Of a stretch of 64,000 bases of DNA, positions 13,005 through 23,900 are shown piece after piece. The DNA lies in contig WIXG01000097.1 of the NCBI GenBank assembly GCA_009869945.1, positions 1 to 64,000 of the forward strand. Reading direction: 5' to 3'. A program made the translations under genes and the position numbers. The DNA is from Mesaphorura yosii. Its lineage: Eukaryota; Arthropoda; Collembola; Poduromorpha; Tullbergiidae. Position 1 is the stretch's first letter. Each line of letters opens with the position of its first letter. A model generated the notes under the pieces. It saw only the letters and a program-made list of their open reading frames with translations, was not told the DNA's origin and did no database searches.

Positions 13005-14470
13005 ATGATGAATCGAGTTCTCTTCTGTTTGAAAACGGTGCCCCTGAAAAATAGTGGCCAGAAATGTATTTCTACCATTGCGGTTATTGGCGCTGGTAAG
13101 GGACGCTCCTTTCGAGGTGGCCATTTCGCAGTTGATTTCGTGCCAGTTTCTGTATTTGACTTTGCTTTCAGGTGTGATGGGTTCTGGAATCGCTCAGGTA
13201 GCTCAACAAGGCGCATGCAAATGCAAAAATAACACAATTGACCATCATTTCAATTTCAATTTACGCGTTATCACACGATACAGGTTGCTGCAACGAATGG
13301 CAATCGTGTGTTCGTGTATGACATTGCTGATCCATTTCTGGACGCAACGCGAGAGAGCATTACAAAGAGTCTGAACAAAATCGCTGCCGAAAAATACCCC
13401 GTATGACCAAATAAAATGATCTTAATTCTATTCGTTGTTCATTGACATAATCATAAGATTTTATATGCATATGATTTAATGAATGGTTCAATTTCAGGGT
13501 GACAAGAAGAAGGCAGATGACTATGTCCAAGTTGTGCTGTCACGCTTGAATTACACAACTGACTTGAAAGCCGCATTCGACGACAGTAAGTCAATGTGCC
13601 ACGCCATTAATTGTCGAGTACAGAAAAGTAATGCCTGGACTACAAAATTTTAGCGGAACTTGTAATTGAGGCCATTTACGAAAATTTGGAAGCAAAACGA
13701 AGACTGTTTGCAAAGTTGGAAAATGACAAGGTTCGGAGGCTCACAATAATGACCTTTAGCTTTCGGTTTAGATTGTTGCAAAAGCTTTGCTCCCTTTTCA
13801 GATTGCTGACGACAAAACTATTTTTGCGACCAACACATTGAATTTGTCAATAGCCGATATTTCAAGAAACATCAAGAGGAAAGACAAGTTTGCCGGAGTG
13901 CGATTCTTCTTCCCGGTTCCACGTACTAAAATGGTGGAAATTACACGCACCGATAACACGTCAGACAAAACACTGACTCAGTTGAGCGATTGGACTCGTG
14001 TACTCGGAAAACAACCGGTGCAGCTGATGGACACGCCTGACGGCAGTGGAATTGTCAGTAGGCTCCCCGTTTTCAAGAAGGCTATTTCAATCCTCGAGCG
14101 AGGTATGAGGTTGATTCGTTGATTGATTGTACTTCCTACCAGATGAAGCTGCATCCCGTAAACTCTTGATAATTTTGAGCAGGAGATGCATCGAAAGAGG
14201 AAGTCGATGCAGCGTTGAAGGCCAACTACGCGAAGGGACCTTTGGAGTCTATGGACTCGATTGGCATTGACATTGTACTGTCAACCATTGAAAGTGAGCA
14301 AAGCAAATCTGTTAAGGATTCACCCTTGATAAGTGTAAATTGTGTTTCCAGCTTTATCTAAGCGGTATCCAAACGATCCCGTGTATGCGGTTCCGGATTT
14401 GCTGAGGAAGATGGTGAGAGAAGGAAAGCTCGGAGCGAAGAAAGGAGAAGGCTTCTATTCGTACAAATAA
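13005..14470 (+). CDS. 3-hydroxyacyl-CoA dehydrogenase-like protein, probable pseudoenzyme
   Basis: Homologue of mitochondrial HADH, which oxidises L-3-hydroxyacyl-CoA with NAD+ in beta-oxidation. The start is the first of two ATGs at 13005 and 13008, followed by a presequence-like MMNRVLFCLKTVPLKNSGQK. Exons: 13005-13095, 13172-13197 (26 nt), 13284-13400, 13498-13585, 13654-13730, 13802-14102, 14183 onward; the stop ends at 14470. The Rossmann loop VIGAGVMGSGIAQVA is intact across the first introns, and ELVIEAIYENL and the C-terminal GDASKEEVD, KGPLESMDSIGID and KKGEGFYSYK match HADH. Active-site positions differ: the catalytic His in HFFNPVP is Arg (codon 13901), its Asn is Phe (13910), the Ser of NTSSL is Leu (13838) and the Asn of IVNRL is Ser (14057). 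The Glu partner remains (13937). The frame is intact and spliced, so it is a gene, but classical activity is doubtful. Confidence 0.88.
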
Positions 14471-16705
14471 TGGACTCTTGGAAGAATCAATCCATCATTT
14501 ATAAAACATGAGGGGGCAATTTTCGTGTAATGGTAGTTGTGACGAAATAGTGCTCCACGCTGGACACTGGTGGATACAAAGATCCAATCGCACATGCAAT
14601 GATGCAATCCTGAAATAGTGAGAATTCTTACCTTGTCAATTTCTTTATCAATTGTAATCATGTAATTAAGTATTAAACGCATTGCTTAGTTGAGTTGTAG
14701 CACGGCTGATTTGTGCAAATTGTAGTCCAGATTAATTTTTTTGAGTTGTACAAATAAAATGCATTACACTTTGAGCCTGCGAATCATTTCGCTGTGCTTG
14801 ATTGATGAACTTGGCATTCGGCATTCTGAAAAAGTGATTGTGATTAATGACTCGAGAAGACTGGACCGGAGTAATTAAACTTCAGTTCCACATGTGACTT
14901 GAATGAGAATGAATTCTCGGCAAGAGTGTCAAGGTAGTGGACGCAGTCTTACATAATCTTTGTGTCTTCTCTTTAAAGGTGATTAAGATTCCCAGCCGTG
15001 GTCGTGGCCACGTTCGGTGTTTGCTTAACTCAGTGTTTGTTGACCATCTGTCAGCTGTTGGTTGTAATTTGAGTAGGCCCACTTGCCTGCCAGCCCGTGC
15101 TGATGTCATTTCCCATTATAACAACTCGCACAAACTGCAAAGGTGTTAAAAACCCTAAACAAGAGTCAAATGTTGGTTTTCTCGTTTTATTATTGTTTTT
15201 TGTGGTAGATTGCCATTTTTGTTGTCGACACCTACGCACAGCCAACACTTGATCATCACTTCTGCCAAACGATTAAGGCCATAAAATTCGCAATTTGCAT
15301 CGCACTCATTTGTACGTTATTCATATGCAAATGTCGTGCACTTGACTCGAGTGTGCGTCTTCCCTCTGCGGCTTCGCTGAAGCCAAATCTGGCTTTAGAG
15401 AGCATGAGAAAAGTGAACGATTACTTACGCAGGTTCATTGTTATTTCCCGATACAGTCAATTAATTGAGTGTGTGACATTTCAAACATCCTTTTACAGGT
15501 GAACACTGCAAGCCAAACCTGTTAACGACGCATTTCGCACGTATGCCCGTATGCAGTGGACTCATTCTCTTCTCTAGCGTCAGCAGGAATGACACACAGA
15601 CTTTGCATGAGTCATTTTACAAATTTGCATTGGGATGTGATACAAACACTGACTTTCCTCATGAGCTAGAACCCTTTCCTGTTTCTGACTATGCTTTCAT
15701 GGGTGAAATGTATTCCGGCCCTGTTAATTACGGCAATTCATTAGTTGCTAGAACCAAAACTGTAACTGGCAACTGGAGCCGAGGCCAAGGCCAAGGCCAC
15801 GGTCGGTTTCGCCTTTGGCTTTGGCATGCATTAGCATTACTGCAAGATTGAGAGCTATTTTGAGGTTTCCTGAATTGAATCAATAAAACGTTATTACTTT
15901 TCATTTTCATCGCTTGTAAATGCCAATTCAGAATGCAGAATTGCAAAAGTCAAAAGTACACTCTCACGTGAAATGAAAGTGAAACTCGTGAAATGTACAT
16001 TTGAGTTATGTTATTCTGATTGCAGATGATCTGCTTAAAATCATTTTAAAGCTGCATTGACTCCACTGCCTGAACAAGCTTCGAGAATAAGCGTGAAAAT
16101 TGGGGCAATACTCGTAACAACACACCCACACTCGACTTCTTTTTTAAAGTGCTTTCATCATCGTCCCCTTTCGGTTTCTTGGAACTTGGGTGGCTAGCCA
16201 ATATGCATATGAACATGAAACGACGATCCCGCGTTTTTGGAGTGCTGCCAACGTCCTCCCAATTCTGCTGTGTACTAATTTTATGTATGCAGAATGACTT
16301 CGGTAACTTTGGGTTTCATGATCGGATCCTTCGACAGAACTGGACTGAACTTAGGAATGACTTGCATTAAATGCATGTAATTAATGCAAAATACAACTTC
16401 TGAACACAACAAATTACAATCGTAGCTTTTATTTAAGTCTGACAGTCCTGGGAAGTAAATTCTTTGTATTTGTATACTCTTAATCTATCGGTGCTTAGTT
16501 GTTTAGCTTGAGAAAGTCGAATCAGCCTGCGAGTTTAATGCAGTACTTGCCATTATGACATAAATATCTAGACTAATTAATTTTACACTAAAACAAATAA
16601 AAGCTTTAATATTTTATAATTAATTTACGTTTGTCGTTATAAAAATTGCACAGCAACTTCAACTCACCGGCAGCAGCAACACCGACTCCAAAAATTCTGT
16701 TTTCG
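14471..16705. other. Intergenic region, no gene recognised
   Basis: Contains 3' flanks of the HADH-like gene (+) and the BAG gene (-, candidate AATAAA complement at 16428-16433). A short direct repeat of CAAGGC units lies near 15783-15797. Small ORFs (for example 15543-15851) lack family features. Confidence 0.5.
14753..14758 (+). terminator. Candidate poly(A) signal of the HADH-like gene
   Basis: AATAAA about 280 bp after the stop codon, the first canonical plus-strand signal seen downstream. Confidence 0.4.
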
Positions 16706-17737
16706 TCAATTGGCGTTATTGGTACCTTCGTTAGGGGTTGCGAGAGTCACCTCCATGCTCACAACTTGGGTCTGAGAAGGAGATTTTTTGGGTTCAGCTG
16801 GTTTGTCTTCCGGCGGAGGCATAAGCGGGATTGCCGTTGGCTGGATTGCATTGTTGTTGCCGTTGGGTTTCCCTTGATTTTCCACAGCCATCTCTGCCAG
16901 AGGTTGCTGAACCGCCACAACGTCCATATCAGTCTTGGGAGCATCATTCAGAGGATGAGCCAGTTCTAGCTCCATGCAGGTGTTTTCTGCAGCTGCCTGG
17001 GCAGGAGTCGGGGGATATTTCGCTTCAAGCTTTGCCAAGCAACTTAAGATGTACTTGATGCAATCCTTCCTAGCCTGCCTAATATCATCTCGGCCTTCGG
17101 TATCGATATTATCCAACTGTAGAAGCTTTCTTGTTAGGATTTCTTCCAACTCGGCATAAGCACGTTCGAGACGAGATCCTCCTGCAGCCTGATCAACAGC
17201 CTTTTCCAACTCCGCCACCTCATTGCGAGTTTGTTGAATTACGTCGAGAGGTGAGACTGGTAGTGTTGGTTTCTTCATTGGAGGTGTTTGATTCGGCGAT
17301 GAACACTTGCGACCGTCGTTCTCATCACCTGGAGGCCGAGAGCCTTTTTGTTTTCCACTCGATTGCTGTTGTTGCTGTGCGATTACTGGCTTGTCCCGTC
17401 CTTCCACGTGAATAGGAATTATTCGCACGCCAGAACCAGAACTGTCGGGTTGTTGTCTGTCCTGGTGTTGCTGATTCGGTTGAGGTCTATTTGGTTGCGG
17501 TGAAGAATTCTTACTCGAGTTTGACCCGGCCTCCCGGATAATTGGAATAACCTTTGCGCCTTGTTGCGGGGATTGCTGCTGCTGTGGCTGTGGTAGAGTA
17601 TGTGCGGGTGTATTCGGCTCATAATTCATTGTAGAGACAAATGTTTTCTGTGGTACATTCCCAACGACCGGAGCAGGTGGAGCCGATCGAGAGCGCTGAG
17701 TGCGATCTTCCGATCCGTTCATCATTGTCACATTCAT
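16706..17737 (-). CDS. BAG-domain Hsp70 co-chaperone (starvin/BAG3-like)
   Basis: A 343-residue single-exon frame. The BAG domain covers about residues 163-240 (SPLDVIQQTRNEVAELEKAV, AYAELEEILTRKLLQLDNID, EGRDDIRQARKDCIKYI), closest in memory to BAG3 and Drosophila starvin; it would bind the Hsp70 ATPase domain as a nucleotide-exchange factor. Upstream is a low-complexity Gln/Pro/Ser region with two IPI motifs (VIPIIREAG, IPI at 64-66; RIIPIHVEG, IPI at 107-109) resembling the IPV motifs by which BAG3 binds small heat-shock proteins. No WW domain is visible, as in insect starvin. The tail after the BAG domain is acidic and Pro-rich. A role in chaperone-assisted proteostasis in muscle is inferred from the family. 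Additional 5' exons are possible. Confidence 0.87.
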   Translation of the reverse strand: MNVTMMNGSEDRTQRSRSAPPAPVVGNVPQKTFVSTMNYEPNTPAHTLPQPQQQQSPQQGAKVIPIIREAGSNSSKNSSPQPNRPQPNQQHQDRQQPDSSGSGVRIIPIHVEGRDKPVIAQQQQQSSGKQKGSRPPGDENDGRKCSSPNQTPPMKKPTLPVSPLDVIQQTRNEVAELEKAVDQAAGGSRLERAYAELEEILTRKLLQLDNIDTEGRDDIRQARKDCIKYILSCLAKLEAKYPPTPAQAAAENTCMELELAHPLNDAPKTDMDVVAVQQPLAEMAVENQGKPNGNNNAIQPTAIPLMPPPEDKPAEPKKSPSQTQVVSMEVTLATPNEGTNNAN

Positions 17738-18937
17738 TGTGGCACGTTGATTGAATCAATAGCCTTCCAAGGAACCTAATGCACAGAGAAATTATTACTC
17801 GCACGTCCCAGACCCCGGTCCACCATAATTAAACCGATCACTTGATTATAAGTTGATTGATGATTATAAGTATAAGTACCCCAGACACTATGATCCAACT
17901 TCCGACCTAGTTCTTACCTTTTAATTTAATAAATTGTCCGGGATGTAACTCCGCCGAGTTGCTTCTAGAGTTTTGTCAAGACTTGAATCTTGATTAATTT
18001 TCCGCTAATCACAACGCAATTGTATTTTACGTACTGGATAGTCCACGCTTCCACTCTTGCTTCTCGTGACTCACGTTTAATTGGCGACTGACCACGGTAA
18101 AGGACAGAATTGAAATGAACTGCGGCTCTGTCTGTGTCTGCTGTCTGAGTTGTTCTGTGTGGATAAAAAGTACCAACTCGGTAGTCTGGTAGGCAATACA
18201 CAGCATGTTCTGTGTTACAAGCCCTATATGGGTTTTGCTAACGTGTTGCTTGCCTGTGCTATACACTGTACGCTTTGCGAGACCTGTCTCACATCACGTA
18301 GAATTTGCTAGAATCGTCTCAATTTTTTGCAAACCCTGCATGATTCTATTCTTTGTGCTAAATGGTAAATGCCAAATGCATTAGCGTGCTACTGCTCTCG
18401 TGAATTCTGAAACGAGACATGGTTCTGCAGTGAATGTCATGTCATAATCGTAATGTAAAATGCATAACCGTCCTTCTCCTTGTTCTTGAACGGAGAATTC
18501 AATTATTCTCAGCAGTTCAGTGTTCATTACATTCTTCCCGAATAATTTTCGAATTTGCCATTACGGCTGCTCAGTTGCATAAATGACTCCTCGGTTCAAT
18601 GAGTTCATGAAAAAATATTGTCAAACATGCAAGCTGCTGGCCGACAGTCTCGTCGTCAATATTTGCTGCATACAATATGCGACAATGCTATTTATTTCAT
18701 CGTTTTGAATTTGCGATTTAAAAAATAAGGCTCAGATAGGAATTTTTGAATTCTCGAGTAAGTAGCAGCTTTAAAGCTTCCTGGTTACCGCTGCAGACAT
18801 GAACAATACTGACTCGATGAGTAGTTAAGTCTGTTACAGCACCAAGAGTTCCTCACACTTAGCAAAGCTAATTTAAAGGTTTAAGGCACATTGGATCACA
18901 TTAAAAGTGCACACACTAAACTTCGCACACGTGGCCA
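17738..18937. other. Intergenic region upstream of BAG and downstream of BCL-2 gene
   Basis: Holds the promoter and possible 5'-UTR exons of the BAG gene and the 3' flank of the BCL-2 gene, both on the minus strand. No coding segment was recognised. Confidence 0.5.
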
Positions 18938-20222
18938 TCAAGCATTGGCGTAAATATAGTTTGAGTATAAAGCATCCATGACATGTGCCGGATTTGGACA
19001 AACTGACTGTATTTGCAGAAAGTAGTAAGTACTGTCAATGTCGAATAGCGGAAGTATATTTTTGTAGGGATAACGAAACTCCATTGCACACGTGGCGCCA
19101 GAGTAAATGTTTCCCCACTTCTTCCAGAAAACGACTTCTGGACTAATAGTTACCCAATAAAACAACATCACACATTTGGTAACGAGGAAATAAAACAAGT
19201 AGGATACACAATAGAGAAGGAAGGCAATGATGATTAGAATGACCATTGTTCTAGGGATTGGTCGCAGCAGTGGTTCGTACTGGTTTTGTTTAATGAACCC
19301 GACCCAACCATTGCCTCCAGACGGAGACAAGATCCACTCGCCCATGACTTGCTCAACAATGAGTCCAAATGTGTCGACGACATGAACGACGCCTTCAGGG
19401 TAACCAGCTTCAATGGAGTCCATTGCGAGCGCTCCGCTCAAGCAAAGGAGAGATGTAAATTTTCCCCAATTTATGTCGATATTGCCGTGGCTGTCTTCCA
19501 GAACATACTTTGCCATTGACACGAGCATCGTAGTTGGCTTCATGTCGATCGGTATGCGCAGGTCAACCTGCAGAGGTTGCAAGAAGCAAGAAATTATTAA
19601 AAGTCACACATTTTCGCAGATTAAGTTACTTTCTTACCGTTTTAACAACCGAGGTGTAGACTTGAGGGTGCTTCTCCAACATCTGAGTCAGTACAAATCT
19701 AAATGGAGGATACACGTAGTCCGCATCTGGCTTTGACAGCAGCTCAACCGCAGAACGTAACCGCGGGGCGACCGAATGGATTTTGTCAAGATACTGCCTC
19801 TCCCGAATTCTGTCAATTATGTGTCTCGCCACAATACTTCTTGCCTGAAAATGAACAAATATTCCATTAACGTCTATGCTAAGCAGGGAATCAATCTTCA
19901 ATGGCTTCAATAGAAAATTTGGGCACACGCACTTCGTCGCCGACCTTGCGGCAAGCTGCGCTTGGAGTCTCAAGAATTTCCTTCGCATAGGACCAGCTTT
20001 CGTGATCGTAGTAGAGTCTGGAAATCTTCGCTAATGGAGTGCTCCATTCTTCGTCAATCTCGTTGTCAATGCTTGTAGCTGGCTTTGAAGTTGGAACAGA
20101 GCCGTTGGCGCTTGACTCGCTTATGTCGTTCATTAGAATTTGCGGTCCAAATATATACATAACGGGATTCCCGATGAACTGATGCGATGCTTTGCGAAAC
20201 TTGTCATGCACGCGAAATTCCC
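18938..20222 (-). CDS. BCL-2 family apoptosis regulator (multi-BH, membrane anchored)
   Basis: Three coding exons can be joined on the minus strand: about 20222 down to a GTGCGT donor near 19944, 19844-19638, and 19567-18938. The last carries BH1 (INWGKFTSLLCLSGALAMD) and BH2 (WILSPSGGNGWVGFI). The middle exon has a helix (VAPRLRSAVELLSK) in the BH3 position and Debcl/BOK-like FVLTQMLEKHPQVY. A hydrophobic segment (MVILIIIAFLLYCVSYLFYFLV) follows BH2 as membrane anchor. The first in-frame ATG is in NPVMYIFGPQ; an upstream noncoding exon ending near 20297 (CAG/GTAAGA) is likely. The frame runs about 75 residues past the anchor, unusual for a tail-anchored protein. An internal donor (TGG/GTAACT near 19154) and acceptor (near 19006) could remove part of it in frame. 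Pro- or anti-apoptotic action cannot be told from sequence. Confidence 0.82.
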
Positions 20223-20297
20223 CTGCGAAAAATGCAACGATAAAGACCGTCCCGATGTTAAGGAATCAATTATTGCCTTGATTTTATATCTTACCTG

Positions 20298-20988
20298 TCA
20301 GTTAAGGATTCCTGAACGACACTAATGCATGACCAGAGAAGAACTGGTTGCCATCATTTTCGTATCCATCAGTCGATCAGTCGATGTACCTGTCCAGAAA
20401 CATGAGAATGTGAGGTTCGACTTCACTCATATCGCACGAGGAAATAAGCAACCTACTCTTTTCTTACAGGAACACAATTTTAATTAACCGCAGAATCAAT
20501 TAACAGAAAGCAAAGAAGGCACTGACTTCGGTGACCGAGTTTTTCATGTCCAAATGACAAGTTCTCGTAATTTGGAATTAATTAAGGCCACCACAAGTTT
20601 CTGACGAGACCTATTTCAGGTTGTGTCAGTTGCAAAGCCAAGGAAGAGTTAAGCGGCGCGACTCGGTTTCGCTCATAACATGTTGGCTGGCTGGTAGAAG
20701 TTGTTTATTTCAAAGTGCGGTGACTTTCGCAACTAATTACTGCATAGTCGGCTGCTGCGATCACTCCAAACTCGGATTCTGGCGTCTTCCTGCTTTGCGT
20801 CTCAAGCTTTATTTACGGAAAAGTTATTGTTTTGTCATTCAGTTGAAACAATCGCTTAATAAGCTGTCGTCTGATTCCAGCTATATAACGTTCATCCAAT
20901 TTCAGAGACGACAACTGCCCTTCCCATGAATACTGGTTCTGAATTTGGATGTATGTCGCATAATTTGAGTTGAAGCCACTGTACACGT
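20298..20988. promoter_or_regulatory. Divergent promoter region between BCL-2 gene and TARBP1
   Basis: About 0.7 kb separates the putative noncoding first exon of the BCL-2 gene (-) from the TARBP1 start codon (+). The arrangement implies a shared or bidirectional promoter. No specific core-promoter motif can be assigned with confidence. A frame on the minus strand (20813-21100) overlaps TARBP1 exon 1 and is probably a shadow. Confidence 0.4.
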
Positions 20989-23900
20989 ATGGGTACGATG
21001 TCAGGCAGTTACGATCAACAGAATTGTGTGCATCTGGATCCTCATCTGTCTCATCAGCTTGGCGTCTCAGAGTCAGAACTTCTCGACTGTAGCGTCGCAC
21101 CCACCATTGTGGCCGGTCCGCATTCTGTGTTACATGAATTACGAAGTCGAGTGCACCAATTTGTTCAAATCGTCAATTCGCGTGAAGATCTCTCGAAATT
21201 GGATGGCCGTGATGTGTCAAGCTTTCATGCTGAACTCAATCAAGTCCTATCTGACACCGTGCGGGCTATTGAAGGTCCAACTGAGGGAGACGTGGATGGC
21301 CAAGACGAACTGAGTCAGATTACGCTGCACGTTGTGCAAATTTTGGATTCCGCACTGGCTCGGGAACTTTGCAATTTACATTCGGATGGGGATAGCGCTC
21401 TTGCAAAACACTTTATACGAATTCTAATACTTCTGGAAATTCAATGCCAGTTACACAATCAGTCTATGGCGGTAGTGAAAAGTCAGGAAGTCACACGTGG
21501 ATACTGCAAAACCTCCCGAATAGACGATTCCGCCGATTCCCTTCATCTTGTCAGGTGTGTGATGAATAGAGATGTTGAGTTCATCCTGCTGCTAAAACTT
21601 TTCAAACAGCTCGGGCGCCTGACATTTCTTCATGCGTCCAAGACTGAAGCGGTCCTGGAAAGCTCCTACAAAACTCTGTTCAGAACTGACATCAAGAGAA
21701 ATTCCAAGAGATTTGGCGTCCTCCTGAAGTCACTCTTCGAACTTTTGCATGAACAATCCACTTGTGATGAATGGACCGGTGTCATAACTAAATTCCACAT
21801 TGAATTCGCTAACTGGCTGAAGGGTTTGAGTGAGACACACTCTGATGCTGACGCACTGCCTTATCTGTTAACATACTGCGACTACGATTTACAATCTTGC
21901 CCCGAAAGATCTCAGTCGAAAATTGCACCAAAATCAGGGAAAGTCCTTGGTGGGATGACTTTACTGCAGCTGAAAACTTTAAAAGACGAAAAGTTTATGA
22001 ATATCGTCAGAACGAGCCTTATGGATGGCAATCTGCTTCGGAGAAAACAAGGTCTATTTATCTTAAAGTCAATTATTTCTTACGTTCGAGCGGAAGCGGG
22101 CCTCTTTTTCGAAGGAGCAGACCATCAGGTGAGGTTTAAATGTCAATCGGCTATTCATTCAGGACAAAAGAATGACAAATTCATATTTACAATTGCAGAA
22201 TAAGCTTCAGCTGCAAGAAGACTTTGAACTTGTGAAGGGCTTGGACAACTTTGAGAAGTTTACGCTGTTGTGGTCCACATTTTTCGAACTGTTTGATATT
22301 CTGGATGAGAAGCAAATTCACATAATCGAACCCTGTCTGCAAAAACTGGACGTACTGGAAGATGGAACATATATGGCAAGGCTCGTGATTCCCTGGTATT
22401 GTGTACTTTTACACAAAATGTGCCATCATGACAATCGGTTCATTGCCAGCCAAGGGATAGTTCGCTTCTTGAAATCTGCTCCGAATTTTCTAACTACTCA
22501 AGGGTCGACGAACGAAGACGAAGTCGTAACCAAGCAATGCATGGACTTCATTGAGTTAACCATTCTTCCCATCGTGAAGGAAAAAGTTGGATGGTTATTT
22601 CGAAGCGGTGAAGAATTTTTCAAGTGTACAAAGCAGCTGGGCTGTTTAGTCGCTTCAACACACTCCGATTTATTCCGCAGTGTGGAGTTTCTGATGAGAT
22701 TTGTAACAAAGAGTTGTGAGTTCAAAGTCATGAGTCCAAATTCTCTGTTTTTCTCAACTTCTACATTGTGCCATGCCGTCTTTCAAGAGAAAATGAACAC
22801 AAGTACAAAATTGACACCTGATTCGGAATTCCTGAAGAATTTGACTGATTGCATGACTTACTTTAACGAGTATATGAGAAAAGGAGTCCCAACGCTAGAC
22901 AAATTTTTAAAAGTTGAAAGCCAGCATCACCTGATAGAAGTGTTCTGTGCACTAATGAAGGAAGCCGTTAAGTATGGTGTCGAATTTACACTGCCATTGG
23001 TCGAAGCAGAGCAAGTCGGCAACTTAAAACAACAAACTTGGATGACTCAAGTTCTGAGGTTCATCGCTCGTATAGACTATGCGTTATTTTGTGGTGCTAC
23101 AGACTTAATTCAACTTACTGAACAAATGTCAAAGTTCATTTTCCGCAGAGACGAAGATTTCGACTTTCGAGCAAGATGTGGCCAGATGAGCTCACTGGAA
23201 ATCCGTGGCTTCATGAGACTGTATTTTTGCAAAGTGTGTCAGGATTTCGAAATGATGGCAAAGCAAGTGAAAATGGATCATCATCCGTATGAAGTGTTCT
23301 CCCAACTGCTCAGCTTCGGCAATATTGCGTTTTTCTGTGATCCCTTGATTGACTTTCTGAACTGCGCTTTGCATCGGCAATACATTGTTGAAAATCAAGA
23401 CAGCGCTGCAGTAAAGAATTGCTGGAATTTGCTAGTCAAACTGTTCTTGAAATGCCTGCTTTTGCAAGAGGCGGACGGCGCGTTCGAAATTTCGCCAACT
23501 TCTTATGAGCTGCACATAAATAGCACCATAACCTTATTGGACGTTATCATAAGAAGTTTGCCACTGCCAATTATTCAACACCTCAACTTGCAAGACGAAA
23601 CTGAGGAACTTCAATCATTCCTCTTGTCCATGAGAGAAGGACTCGGGTGGAGTGACGATATTTACATCGACAAGCTACAATTCAGATTCTTTCTCATATT
23701 TGCTAAGTTGAATCAAATATACGGCCTGTCCTTGATGCCGGCGTTCCATAGTTCCAATTTTACTGACACCTTTATGAATACTGACATTAATGCAGTCCAG
23801 GGACTCGACCTATCAAGCGCTTTCAGGTCAGAATTTCAGGAACAACGACTTGCGACCGTATCTCAAATTCTCCTCGCCAACTCGAGACGAGACGTGATTA

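Noticed and set aside
15543-15851. 102-codon plus-strand ORF
   Set aside because: Ends in simple-repeat-derived GQGQGHGR sequence and lacks any conserved feature.
20813-21100. Minus-strand 95-codon frame overlapping TARBP1 exon 1
   Set aside because: Overlaps a well supported coding exon and shows no family features.
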